Positions 53,247 to 61,365 of a DNA stretch of 64,000 bases are shown here, piece by piece. The stretch lies in contig NZ_CP073100.1 in the NCBI RefSeq assembly GCF_018137965.1, forward strand, positions 4,537,754 through 4,601,753, given 5' to 3'. The position numbers were made by a program, and so were the translations under genes. The stretch's first letter is position 1, and the number at the start of each line of letters is the position of its first letter. The notes below the pieces were generated by a model. That model had not been told where the DNA came from and made no database searches. It saw only the letters and a program-made list of their open reading frames with translations. This stretch comes from Luteolibacter ambystomatis (lineage in GTDB: Bacteria; Verrucomicrobiota; Verrucomicrobiia; Verrucomicrobiales; Akkermansiaceae).

Positions 53247-54178
53247 GACGGTTCCTTGGCCGGGTGCTGCTGTTCTGGCTCGTGAGTGCGGGAATGCTTC
53301 ACGCGGAACCTTCCGCTCCCGCGCCGCAGGCAGCGGTGCGTGCTTATCTCATTTCCGAAAAAGGCGAGTTCCAGGAGGTGTGGATGATCGCCGCAGGAGA
53401 CGGCATTTATCATTGCCGTGAGGCGGAGAAATCGGCGGTCGTGAAGGACGTGCCCGCCGCAGGGGTGAAGTCGGTGTATTTCTTCCAGCCCGCGGCTTTG
53501 AAGGATGCGATGGAGTTATACCGCGGTCGCAAATACAAGGAAGCCCGGGAGAGCTTCGCTGCGGTGAAAGCGGCCTATCAGGCGATCCATGGAGTGCCGG
53601 AGAATCCATCGGTCATCGCCGGGTTTTATGAACTCGAATGCCTGCGCCAGATGGATGATCCCGAGGCGTTGGCCAAGGCGCTGCAGGCCTACCGCAGTGA
53701 TGGATTGATCCGCGATTGCCAGCTCCGCCAGATGGAAATCCACGTGTTTTGGGACGCGATGCGTTCGAAAAATTGGGAGAAGCTCGACGCGATGGCCATC
53801 GAACGCGCTGGCGAAGAACTGCCCGGCTACCAGCGTGCGCAGATTTCCTACTGCCATGGCGTGGCTCTGGAGAATCTCGGAAAACCCATCGAGGCTCTGG
53901 ATGCCTACAATACGGCGATGACCGCGGACGGCGGTGCTTCTGAAACGGTGGCGCGCCAGGCGGCGCTCAACGCGCTGCGGATTTATAAAGCGGATCCGGA
54001 TGTGCAGACTGCGATCCGGAGATGGGGGTCGGAGGATGAGAGCCGCGATGTGCCGGGTCGCCAGCGATTGCTGGAGGCCGCCGCCTTGGCCCGTTTGTTC
54101 GAGGAAACCCTGGGCGCGGGCCAGCCACTACCGGGACCGTACAAGGAGTTTCTCAAATATGGGGCCGGCTCTCCCTGA
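53243..54178 (+). CDS. Secreted hypothetical protein coupled to TPR protein
   Basis: 311 residues with a signal peptide (MRRFLGRVLLFWLVSAGMLHA-EP). The body starts with a small beta domain (VRAYLISEKGEFQEVWMIAAGDGIYHCRE), then TPR-like helices (MELYRGRKYKEARESFAAV; AQISYCHGVALENLGKPIEALDAYNTA). The arrangement suggests that it forms a periplasmic complex with the upstream TPR protein. Function unknown. The recombinase gene follows closely. Confidence 0.72.
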   Translation: MRRFLGRVLLFWLVSAGMLHAEPSAPAPQAAVRAYLISEKGEFQEVWMIAAGDGIYHCREAEKSAVVKDVPAAGVKSVYFFQPAALKDAMELYRGRKYKEARESFAAVKAAYQAIHGVPENPSVIAGFYELECLRQMDDPEALAKALQAYRSDGLIRDCQLRQMEIHVFWDAMRSKNWEKLDAMAIERAGEELPGYQRAQISYCHGVALENLGKPIEALDAYNTAMTADGGASETVARQAALNALRIYKADPDVQTAIRRWGSEDESRDVPGRQRLLEAAALARLFEETLGAGQPLPGPYKEFLKYGAGSP

Positions 54179-54220
54179 GTGGCGCCATTGTGCTTGGAGC
54201 TTTTTCGTGGAAGCGCTTCA

Positions 54221-55120
54221 ATGCAGGTGATGGCGGACGATCTGGCCGATGATTTCCTCCGGTTCATGGAGACCGAGAAAAGCGCGTCACCGCTGACCCG
54301 CCGGAACTATCACGAAGCGCTCGGCGCGTTCATGACCTGGCGCGGTGAGGCCTTCGCCGGATGGAAGGAGTGTACCACCGATGACTTCCGCGCATATCTC
54401 TTCGCGCTGATGAAGCAGGATTTCAAGCGCGCCACCATCCGGCTGCGGTTTGCGGCGCTGCGGTCCTTTTACAAGTTTCTCGTGCATCGCCACGGCCTGG
54501 CTTCCAGTCCGGTGGCGGTGGTCGAGCTACCGAAGCCGGAGCGTTCCCTGCCGGTCGTGTTGAACCTCGCGCAGATGGAAGAGTTGTTGGAATTGCCAAA
54601 GAAGTTGCCGCTTCCCAAACAAAGCGCGGCATGGATTCCGGCGCGGGACACGGCCATCCTCGAGTTGTTCTATTCCTGTGGACTGCGCATTTCGGAACTC
54701 ACCGGCCTGGATGTGGGCGATGTGGATTTCGTTTCCGGAACCGCGCGCGTGACGGGCAAGGGGGCGAAGGAACGGATCGTGCCGGTGGGAGGCCTCGCGA
54801 TGACGGCGATCCAACAGTACCGCCAGCAGGCGGGTGTGTCAGAAGGGCCGCTGTTCGTCAGCAAGGTCCGCGCCCGCATCACCCAGCAGGCGATCGACCA
54901 ACTGCTGAAGAAGTATCTCAAGCACAGCTCGATTCCCTTCCGCATCAGCCCGCACAAGCTACGCCATACCTTTGCCACGCACCTGTTGGATGCCGGAGCG
55001 GACCTGCGGTCGGTGCAGACGTTGCTCGGTCATGCCTCCCTTTCCACCACGCAGATCTACACCCACGTGACGAAGGAGCGCCTGCGAAAGGCCTATGACG
55101 ACGCTCATCCGCGGGCATGA
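54221..55120 (+). CDS. Tyrosine recombinase XerC/XerD
   Basis: 299-residue site-specific recombinase that resolves chromosome dimers at dif. The N-terminal SAM-like core-binding domain spans about 5-95. The catalytic domain has R in GLRISELTGL, K in TGKGAKERIVP, H-x-x-R in PHKLRHTFATHLL, H in LLGHASLSTTQIYTH, and the nucleophile Tyr in that last segment (Y of IYTH). All residues are intact, so it is probably active. ATG 54230 is an alternative start. No second Xer gene or dif-like site was recognised in the window, so I cannot say whether it is XerC or XerD. Confidence 0.92.
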   Translation: MQVMADDLADDFLRFMETEKSASPLTRRNYHEALGAFMTWRGEAFAGWKECTTDDFRAYLFALMKQDFKRATIRLRFAALRSFYKFLVHRHGLASSPVAVVELPKPERSLPVVLNLAQMEELLELPKKLPLPKQSAAWIPARDTAILELFYSCGLRISELTGLDVGDVDFVSGTARVTGKGAKERIVPVGGLAMTAIQQYRQQAGVSEGPLFVSKVRARITQQAIDQLLKKYLKHSSIPFRISPHKLRHTFATHLLDAGADLRSVQTLLGHASLSTTQIYTHVTKERLRKAYDDAHPRA

Positions 55121-55127
55121 GAAATCA

Positions 55128-55156
55128 AAAAGGCGGCCGCTTCCGCGACCGCCTTT
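55128..55156. terminator. Bidirectional rho-independent terminator
   Basis: AAAAGGCGGCCGC / GCGACCGCCTTTT with a TTCC loop (one mismatch). It separates convergent xer and porin genes. Confidence 0.9.
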
Positions 55157-55197
55157 TGAAAGGATGTCCGGTGCGGCACCAAGCCGCACCAGCCGGA

Positions 55198-55998
55198 TCA
55201 GAACGACACGGAGGCCTTCACACCACCGAAGAAGTGGTTGGTCTCGCCCGGAGGCGTGCCGATGATGCTCTGGAGCTTGTTGTTGCCAGCGACGGTGTCG
55301 AGGCCATCGAGTTCGACGGAGTAGGCGACGTACGGGCTGATGGTGAAGGTGTCGGTGACTTTCACGTTCAGGGTGAGCGACGGGGTGACGTGCGCCCACT
55401 CGCTTTCCTCGACGTAGTAACCGGCCTTCACGGACGCGACGAGATCGACGCAGTCGTGGAGCTTGAAGGTCTTGTCGAGGCCCAGTTCGCTGTAGCCGGC
55501 GTTGTCGGTCTCGATGTCCCAGTAGTAGGTCAGCGAGCCGTTGATGCCCCAGTAGATTTCACGGCCGACGCTGAAGTAGATTTCCTGGGCGTCGTCGCGG
55601 AGCTTGATGTCACCTTGCGGGATGGCGACGTTGTTTTCAGCGTAGTGGTACCAGATGTAGCCCACCGTCGCGGTCAGGAAGCCGAAGTCCTTCGAGACGG
55701 ACCCGTACACGTCGAGCTCGCTGTAGTGGTCCGGAATACCGACCGGGCCGAGGTTGAAGAGGTCGCTGTTTTCGATGGAGCCGTACCACAGGCCGCCGGC
55801 GAACTTCAGGCCGAGGTATTCGGTGGAGGCGTCGATACCGGCTTCGGCGAGACCGCTGCCTTGGTCGGAGCCACGGAAGATGTAGTCCGAGCTGTAGCCG
55901 ATGTGGATGTTTCCTTCCACTTCAGCGGAGGCGTGACCGGCCACGAGGGCGGAAGCTGCGGCCAGGGCGCCGATGGTTTTGCGATAGTTGCGCATCAT
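55198..55998 (-). CDS. TorF-family putative porin (Gcw_chp), copy 1, sigma-54-dependent
   Basis: 266 residues: a signal peptide (MMRNYRKTIGALAAASALVAGHASA), then an outer-membrane beta-barrel with the TIGR02001 hallmark VEGNIHIGYSSDYIFRGSDQG and a final strand GGVKASVSF ending in Phe. This family is frequently found beside P-II and ammonium-transporter genes in Proteobacteria, pointing to nitrogen-compound uptake across the outer membrane. ATG 55998 is chosen because it matches the paralogue (56238-57056) residue for residue. A sigma-54 promoter lies 78 bp upstream. Confidence 0.88.
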   Translation of the reverse strand: MMRNYRKTIGALAAASALVAGHASAEVEGNIHIGYSSDYIFRGSDQGSGLAEAGIDASTEYLGLKFAGGLWYGSIENSDLFNLGPVGIPDHYSELDVYGSVSKDFGFLTATVGYIWYHYAENNVAIPQGDIKLRDDAQEIYFSVGREIYWGINGSLTYYWDIETDNAGYSELGLDKTFKLHDCVDLVASVKAGYYVEESEWAHVTPSLTLNVKVTDTFTISPYVAYSVELDGLDTVAGNNKLQSIIGTPPGETNHFFGGVKASVSF

Positions 55999-56075
55999 GG
56001 TTTTCGATTTCTGGATCGGTTTCAGGGGATGGCAGCGGCGAGCGGATGCTCCCGTGGATACCATCCGTAATTTCA

Positions 56076-56092
56076 AGCAACCACCGTGCCAA
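56076..56092 (-). promoter_or_regulatory. Sigma-54 promoter of porin copy 1
   Basis: On the minus strand the sequence reads TTGGCACGGTGGTTGCT, a full match to the RpoN consensus. Transcription would start near 56065, about 67 bases before the ATG at 55998. Confidence 0.92.
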
Positions 56093-56163
56093 CCGCTTTC
56101 AGAATCGCCCGAATCCTGTTAGCATATGGCGAAAAAACGTCCCGACTAGCCCCATGCGGGCAC

Positions 56164-56196
56164 GAAAAAGGGGCGGCTGCCTGAGCAACCGCCCCT
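56164..56196 (-). terminator. Rho-independent terminator of porin copy 2
   Basis: AGGGGCGG...CCGCCCCT stem with inner TGC/GCA pairing. On the minus strand it is followed by TTTTCGTG. It shows that the two porins are separate transcription units. Confidence 0.85.
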
Positions 56197-56237
56197 GAAG
56201 TGTTTTTGTCCGCGGCCCGGAGGCTGCGGTCAGGTGA

Positions 56238-57056
56238 TTAGAACTTCACCGAGAGCTTCACGCCACCGTAGAAGTGGTTGGTTTCGCCCGGAGGGAAGTT
56301 GCCACCGCTGACGGCGTTGGCGATCGCCTGGATCTTGTTGTTGCCATAGACGTTGGCAAGCTCGTCACCTTCGATGGAGTAGGCAACATACGGGCTGACG
56401 GTGAAGGTGTCGGTGACCTTCACGTTCAGGGTGAGCTGCGGGGTGACATGGGCGAAGCCGCCTTCTTCGATGAAGTAGCCGGTCTTCACGCCAGCGACGA
56501 GATCGACGCAGTCGTGGAGCTTGAAGGTCTTGTCGAGGGCGAGCTCGGTGTAGCCACCGTTGTCACCTTCCACGGCCCAGTAATAGGTGAGGGAGCCGTT
56601 GATACCCCAGTAGATCTCGCGGCTGAGGCCGAAGTAGATTTCCGTGGAGTCGTCGCGGAGCTTGATGTCACCCTGCGGGATGGCGATGTTGTTTTCGGCG
56701 TAGTGGTACCAGATCGCACCCACGAACGCGGTGGCAAAGCCGAAGTCCTTGGAGACTTCACCGTACACGTCGAGTTCGCTGTAGTGGTCCGGGATACCGA
56801 TCGGGCCGAGGTTGAACAGGTCGCTGTTCTCGATGGAGCCGTACCAGAGGCCGCCCGAGAAGGTCAGGCCCTGCCACTCGGTGGAAACGTCCGCGCCGGC
56901 TTCGGCGAGGCCGCTGCCCTGGTCGGAACCACGGAAGATGTAGTCCGAGCTGTAGCCGATGTGGAGTTCGCCTTCGACTTCCGCCGAGGCATAGCCGGCC
57001 ACGAGGGCGGAGGCTGCGGCCAGGGCGCCAATGGTTTTGCGATAGTTGCGCATCAT
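56238..57056 (-). CDS. TorF-family putative porin (Gcw_chp), copy 2
   Basis: 272 residues, highly similar to copy 1 over its full length, with a nearly identical signal peptide and the VEGELHIGYSSDYIFRGSDQG start. Differences concentrate in the third quarter (a loop containing GNNKIQAIANAVSGGNFPPGE is longer here). It is a recent tandem duplicate by appearance. Unlike copy 1 and the divergent amt, no sigma-54 element is seen in its upstream region (57057-57332), suggesting different regulation. Confidence 0.88.
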   Translation of the reverse strand: MMRNYRKTIGALAAASALVAGYASAEVEGELHIGYSSDYIFRGSDQGSGLAEAGADVSTEWQGLTFSGGLWYGSIENSDLFNLGPIGIPDHYSELDVYGEVSKDFGFATAFVGAIWYHYAENNIAIPQGDIKLRDDSTEIYFGLSREIYWGINGSLTYYWAVEGDNGGYTELALDKTFKLHDCVDLVAGVKTGYFIEEGGFAHVTPQLTLNVKVTDTFTVSPYVAYSIEGDELANVYGNNKIQAIANAVSGGNFPPGETNHFYGGVKLSVKF

Positions 57057-57422
57057 GGTTTCTGTTTTCGGTTGCTGGTGTCTTTCCTGACCGGACCGCA
57101 GGGCGGAGTGATAGGAAAAGCATTTGGGGTGAGCATTCCGCAGCCTGTTGGCCTCGGGACGCCGACCTTCCGGGCGAGTTATTTAACTCTTCTTGAAGAT
57201 CTTGTCCAGAGAGAAACGGGGCGGAATGCGGTCCGCTGCCCTCAGTTTTAAAAGGCGGAAGAGTTCGTTGGCAAGGGGAGAATCGGCCTTTTTTGTTGGA
57301 GAAAGGGATGGCTCCGGAGTGTCGGTGGGAACTTGGCACGGTGGATGCTTTTGCCGATCTGCCGCCCCGGGGATGTGGATGCCCGCGGTCCCCGGCGAAC
57401 CATCCGACCAACCCTGACTATC
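57057..57422. other. Divergent control region between porin copy 2 and amt
   Basis: 366 bp without a gene. The sigma-54 promoter of amt is at 57333-57349. The rest shows no further sigma-54 element and no palindrome I would call an NtrC enhancer with confidence, though an enhancer is expected here if the sigma-54 promoter is used. Confidence 0.6.
57333..57349 (+). promoter_or_regulatory. Sigma-54 promoter of the ammonium transporter gene
   Basis: TTGGCACGGTGGATGCT: the -24 element and spacing are perfect and the -12 element has one deviation (ATGC for TTGC). It is identical to the porin copy 1 promoter except for that base. Predicted start is near 57360, about 63 bases before ATG 57423. Confidence 0.88.
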
Positions 57423-58958
57423 ATGATCCTAACAAGATTCCGAAAACTGTCGGCCGTCATCGCCGCGGCGATCGCGTTTGCAACCGTGCCGTTGGCGACT
57501 CCGGCCCACGCGGAGGAACCTGCTGCCACTCCGGCCGCCGCAGCTTCGGCAGCCCCTGCCGCCGCTTCTGCCGAACCCGCGTCCGCAGACGACGTCAAGG
57601 ACATCCATGCCTACTTCAACAACGTGGCTCCCTCGGCGACCGGCAAGCTCAACGGGATTGCTGGTCCGGGCCACAATGCCTTCCTCATGATCTGCGCGGC
57701 CTTGGTGCTGTTCATGACGCTACCCGGTCTTGCGCTGTTCTATGGCGGTCTGGTGCGTAGCAAGAACGTCCTCTCCATCTGTGCCCAGTGTCTCGGCATC
57801 GCCGGTCTGGTCACCATCATGTGGTGGGCCTTCGGCTACAGCTTGATCTTCGGTACGAACTTCAAGAGCCCGTTCATCGGTGGTTCCGAATACTTCTTCC
57901 TGAAGGATGTGGGTGCCGCGCCTAACACGACCTACGCCGCCTGGCCCTCCCAGAGCGTGTTCTGCATGTATCAGCTCATGTTCGCCATCATCACTCCGGC
58001 CCTGATCATTGGCGCCGTGGCGGAGCGCATGAAGTTCAAGGCCATCATGGTGTTCGTCGCCCTCTGGATGGTCGTGGTTTACTTCCCGATGGCCCACATG
58101 GTCTGGGGTGGCACCGGCCTGATGAACGGCGTGTGGAATGCCGACGCCAAGATTACCGCGATCGACTTCGCAGGCGGCACCGTGGTTCACATGACCTCCG
58201 GTTGGTCCGCCCTCATCCTCTGCCTGATCCTCGGCAAGCGCCTGGGCTTTGGTAAGGACAAGATGTCCCCGCACAGCATGGTGCTCTGCATGGTCGGCAC
58301 CGGCATGCTCTGGGTCGGCTGGTATGGCTTCAACGCCGGCTCCGCTCTTGCTGCCGATGGCGTTGCGGCCAATGCCTTCATGACCACGACCCTGGCCGCC
58401 GCCACCGCGGGCTTCGTGTGGGCCCTGATCGAAGGTGTCCACCGCGGCAAGCCGAGCGTCCTCGGATTCTGCTCGGGTGTCGTCGCCGGTCTCGTCGTGA
58501 TCACCCCGGCCTGCGGTTTCGTCACTGCCAATGGTGCGATGATCATCGGCCTCCTTGCCGGTCTCATCCCCTACATCTTCGTCACCATCTTGAAGGGCAA
58601 GTTCGGCTATGACGATGCTCTCGACACCTTCGGCGTCCACGCCGTTGGCGGCACCCTCGGTGCCATCGTCACCGGCTTCCTCGCTTCCAGCGACGCGAAC
58701 GCCAACCTGCTCCTGCCTGACTATGCCGGCAAGAACGGCCTCGCTGTCGCCGACGCTGCCGGCAAGCTGGTCCTGAACAAGTCCGGCCTTATCACCGGCC
58801 AGTTCATCGCCATCGGCATCACCCTGGCCATCTCCATCATCGCGACCATCGTGATCGCCCTGATCGTGAAGGCCGTCGTGGGTCTCCGCCCGACGGCGGA
58901 AGAGGAAAGCATGGGCCTCGACCTCGCCGACCACGGCGAGGAAGGCTACGAGCACTGA
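57423..58958 (+). CDS. amtB: Ammonium transporter (Amt family)
   Basis: 511-residue inner-membrane trimeric channel. A signal sequence (about 1-29) is followed by an Ala/Pro-rich linker (about 31-60) and 11 TM helices. Amt landmarks are LALFYGGLVRSKNVLS, WWAFGYSLIFG, FAGGTVVHMTSGWSAL (first pore His), GWYGFNAGSALAADGVAANAF and DTFGVHAVGGTLGAIVTGF (second pore His). The cytoplasmic tail (PTAEEESMGLDLADHGEEGYEH) carries the Glu-rich end typical of P-II-regulated Amt proteins. Open frame before 57423 is excluded because it runs through the sigma-54 promoter. A terminator follows. Confidence 0.96.
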   Translation: MILTRFRKLSAVIAAAIAFATVPLATPAHAEEPAATPAAAASAAPAAASAEPASADDVKDIHAYFNNVAPSATGKLNGIAGPGHNAFLMICAALVLFMTLPGLALFYGGLVRSKNVLSICAQCLGIAGLVTIMWWAFGYSLIFGTNFKSPFIGGSEYFFLKDVGAAPNTTYAAWPSQSVFCMYQLMFAIITPALIIGAVAERMKFKAIMVFVALWMVVVYFPMAHMVWGGTGLMNGVWNADAKITAIDFAGGTVVHMTSGWSALILCLILGKRLGFGKDKMSPHSMVLCMVGTGMLWVGWYGFNAGSALAADGVAANAFMTTTLAAATAGFVWALIEGVHRGKPSVLGFCSGVVAGLVVITPACGFVTANGAMIIGLLAGLIPYIFVTILKGKFGYDDALDTFGVHAVGGTLGAIVTGFLASSDANANLLLPDYAGKNGLAVADAAGKLVLNKSGLITGQFIAIGITLAISIIATIVIALIVKAVVGLRPTAEEESMGLDLADHGEEGYEH

Positions 58959-58986
58959 TTCCTTCCCTAACGAACCTCCCCTGTCG

Positions 58987-59017
58987 AAGGGCGGGCCGGT
59001 CCTCCGGTCCGCCCTTT
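58987..59017 (+). terminator. Rho-independent terminator of amt
   Basis: AAGGGCGGGCCGG / CCGGTCCGCCCTT around TCCT, then TTCATTT. Confidence 0.88.
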
Positions 59018-59057
59018 TCATTTGCATGCGGCGGCGCTTCCCGCTCCCGTCGTGGTC

Positions 59058-59504
59058 GTGAAGCGTCGGCCCACCCGCATCCTGCTCGTCCTGCTCGTGC
59101 TCGCCTCCCTCTTCGCAGGCTGGGCGTGGCTGCGGCCCTATGCCTGGAATGCCGATCCGGGCGCGCGCTTCAAGATCGCCCAGGCGCAGCTCAAGCGGGA
59201 TCATTCCTACTACTGGCTCGATCTGATGTTGGAGCGGAAGGGGGATGCACCTCATGATGATACGAAGCCGGTGACACTGCGTACCGCCTCCGGCCGCGTG
59301 GTGGAACCGGCGGACACCACGCTGTCCGGCAAGGACGGCGCGCAGCCCTCGCAACTGTGGCTGAAATTCTGGCTGGAATCCGGAGATCTCGATGGACCGC
59401 TGGAACTGAAACTCAATGACGGCACCCTGTCCGTGAAATCGACCCCGGGCGTTCCCGCCGTTTCCCCGGGCCAGCCGAAGCTTTTCCTCACGAACCGCTG
59501 GTAA
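59058..59504 (+). CDS. Small membrane-anchored hypothetical protein
   Basis: 148 residues: a basic start and one TM anchor (RRPTRILLVLLVLASLFAGWAWL), then a periplasmic beta-rich domain (YYWLDLMLERKGDAPHDDTKPVTLRTASGRVVEPADTTL...WLKFWLESGDLDGPLELKLNDGTLSVKST). GTG 59058 is chosen because it places the anchor first; TTG 59022 is further upstream in frame. The domain looks like a small immunoglobulin-like fold. It is 4 bp before coaX, so the two are likely co-transcribed. Confidence 0.7.
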   Translation: MKRRPTRILLVLLVLASLFAGWAWLRPYAWNADPGARFKIAQAQLKRDHSYYWLDLMLERKGDAPHDDTKPVTLRTASGRVVEPADTTLSGKDGAQPSQLWLKFWLESGDLDGPLELKLNDGTLSVKSTPGVPAVSPGQPKLFLTNRW

Positions 59505-59508
59505 CGCC

Positions 59509-60246
59509 ATGCCCTGGCTCCTCGTCGACAACTCCAACACCCGCACCAAGTTCGCGCTCGGGGATGCCTCCGGCTTGCTGGAATGGCGCGGCACCCTCGC
59601 CACGCCTGAGATCAGTGTGGAGACGGTGGCGGAACTGTTGGACGGCGTTTCCTTCGATGCCGCATTGGTCGGGTCCGTGGTTCCGGCAAAGCGTGTGATC
59701 CTTGCGGAAGTGCTCGGCCGCCACGCGCCCGTTCATCTGTTGGGGCCGGAAAGCCCGCTCGGTCTCGGGATCGATTATCCAAAGCCGGAGCAAATCGGCG
59801 CGGATCGTCTGGCGAACGCCGTCGGCGTGGTTCACCGCCACCGTGCCCCGGCCATCGTGATCGATTTCGGCACCGCCGTGACTTTCGATGTGGTGGATGC
59901 CTCTCCGGCGTGGGTCGGTGGCGTGATCGCTCCGGGTCTGGGCTCGATGAGCGAGTATCTCACCCGCCGCACCGCGCTGCTGCCGGTGGTGGAACTCGCG
60001 GAACCGCCATCCGCCATCGGCAAATCCACCGTCCATGCGATGCAGGCGGGAGCCGTCTATGGCTATCGCGGGCTGGTGAAGGAGATCCTCGCGAAGTTGC
60101 GGGAGGAACTTCCGGGCGATCCCGCCATCATCGCCACCGGCGGGGATGCCGCGCTCATTGCCGCCGGCGTGCCGGAGATTCAGGCGGTGGACGCGGACAT
60201 CACGCTCGATGGTCTGCGCCACGTCGCCGCTGCGGTGTTCCGTTGA
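59509..60246 (+). CDS. coaX: Type III pantothenate kinase CoaX
   Basis: 245 residues. It catalyses the first step of CoA synthesis using ATP with a monovalent cation. ASKHA motifs: phosphate-1 LLVDNSNTRTKFAL (residues 4-17), the PxxxGADR-like QIGADRLANAVG, phosphate-2 VIDFGTAVTFDVV with the catalytic Asp, GGVIAPGLGSM and ATGGDAALI. It is the normal PanK form in Verrucomicrobiota. The ROK gene follows after 89 bp. Confidence 0.95.
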   Translation: MPWLLVDNSNTRTKFALGDASGLLEWRGTLATPEISVETVAELLDGVSFDAALVGSVVPAKRVILAEVLGRHAPVHLLGPESPLGLGIDYPKPEQIGADRLANAVGVVHRHRAPAIVIDFGTAVTFDVVDASPAWVGGVIAPGLGSMSEYLTRRTALLPVVELAEPPSAIGKSTVHAMQAGAVYGYRGLVKEILAKLREELPGDPAIIATGGDAALIAAGVPEIQAVDADITLDGLRHVAAAVFR

Positions 60247-60335
60247 GATTTCCATCGCGGAATCGCGGTTCTGTTGGGCCGGGTGGCACTTGATACTTGG
60301 AAGTTTTCGCGTCGCCGATAGGTCTGATGCACTCT

Positions 60336-61289
60336 ATGAGCGACACCCCCTTGGCCATCGGCATCGACTTCGGCGGCACCTCCGTGAAGACCGGTGTGGT
60401 TTTCCGCGGCAACGTCATCGACCACGCCCCGCCGATCTCCACCCAGGACTTTGACGAGCCGGAGGATCTCATCGATGCGATGGTCCGTGTGATCGAGGAT
60501 CTGCGCTCCCGCCATTCGCACATCGCTGCCATCGGCGTGGGCATGCCGGGCTTCGTCGATTTCGACCGGGGTGTCGTTTACAACCTCACCAACGTCCGCG
60601 GCTGGGTGGAGATCCCGCTGAAGGCGAAGCTGGAGGAAAAGACCGGCCTGCCCGCCGTTGTCGAAAACGATGCCAACTGCATGGCCTATGCCGAGTGGAA
60701 GCGCGGCGCGGGCCGCGGTCTGAAGCACCTCGTTTGTCTCACGCTCGGTACCGGTGTCGGCGGCGGCATCATTGCGAACGGCCAGATGGTCCGCGGTGCC
60801 CGCCACGGCGCCGGGGAAGTCGGACAGACCTCCATCGACTACCGGGGCCGCCGCGGTGCTTACGGCAATCTCGGCGCGCTGGAAGATTACGTCGGAAACA
60901 ACGAGATCACCAACACCGCCGTGGAGGCCTACCACGCCGCGGGTACGCACAAGTCCGCCGAGGATTGCACCCCTGCCGGCCTCGCTTCCGCCGCTCATGC
61001 GGGCGATCCCATCGCGCTCCAGATCTGGGACGACGTGGGGGAAAAGCTCGCCTGCACCATCATGAACTGCTGCTGGCTGCTCAATCCGGAAGCGATCATC
61101 ATCGGCGGTGGTGTGGCACGTGCCGGAGACCTCGTCTTCGGCCCCATGACCAGCCACCTCTACGCCCAGCTTTCCGCGCCGTTCAAGGACCACCTCATGA
61201 TCCTTCCGGCCCGCTTTGGCAATGAGGCCGGGATGATCGGAGCCGCCGCGCTGGCGCTTGAGCAGGCAGGGTTCCCGGTCGAGCCCTGA
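60336..61289 (+). CDS. ROK-family sugar kinase without the zinc motif
   Basis: 317 residues, glucokinase-like. ATP phosphate motif IGIDFGGTSVKTGVV (residues 8-22), IGVGMPGFVD, catalytic Asp in VENDANCMAYAEW, CLTLGTGVGGGIIANG, and a late IIIGGGVARAG. The ROK zinc-binding segment C-x-C-G-x2-G-C is replaced by the Cys-free A-Y-G-N-L-G-A-L-E, although the H-x-A-G-E-V-G part before it is retained. It probably phosphorylates glucose or another hexose. ATG 60327 (three residues earlier) is an alternative start. It is the last gene before recA and has no terminator. Confidence 0.9.
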   Translation: MSDTPLAIGIDFGGTSVKTGVVFRGNVIDHAPPISTQDFDEPEDLIDAMVRVIEDLRSRHSHIAAIGVGMPGFVDFDRGVVYNLTNVRGWVEIPLKAKLEEKTGLPAVVENDANCMAYAEWKRGAGRGLKHLVCLTLGTGVGGGIIANGQMVRGARHGAGEVGQTSIDYRGRRGAYGNLGALEDYVGNNEITNTAVEAYHAAGTHKSAEDCTPAGLASAAHAGDPIALQIWDDVGEKLACTIMNCCWLLNPEAIIIGGGVARAGDLVFGPMTSHLYAQLSAPFKDHLMILPARFGNEAGMIGAAALALEQAGFPVEP

Positions 61290-61308
61290 GTAGCAAAAGG
61301 CTCTTTTT

Positions 61309-61322
61309 TGTTCAACCGAACA
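61309..61322. promoter_or_regulatory. LexA-like dyad upstream of recA
   Basis: TGTTC-AACC-GAACA is a perfect 5-bp inverted repeat with a 4-base centre. A further TGTTC-like half (TTGTTC) lies at 61332-61337. It is 43 bp before the recA start, where an SOS operator would be expected. Confidence 0.7.
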
Positions 61323-61365
61323 TCTTTTTGCTTGTTCAGGCGGCGATCGTCGTTAGGGTGCCGTC

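Noticed and set aside
57072..57089. Possible minus-strand sigma-54 element for porin copy 2
   Set aside because: GG and GC spacing is right, but only 4 of 7 and 2 of 4 positions match, and it would lie too close to the start codon.
57720..59603. 627-codon antisense open frame over amt
   Set aside because: Shadow of the highly biased amt gene; His/Gly/Glu-rich with no homology.
60286..60302. TGGCACTTGATACTTGG before the ROK gene
   Set aside because: The -12 GC of a sigma-54 promoter is missing.
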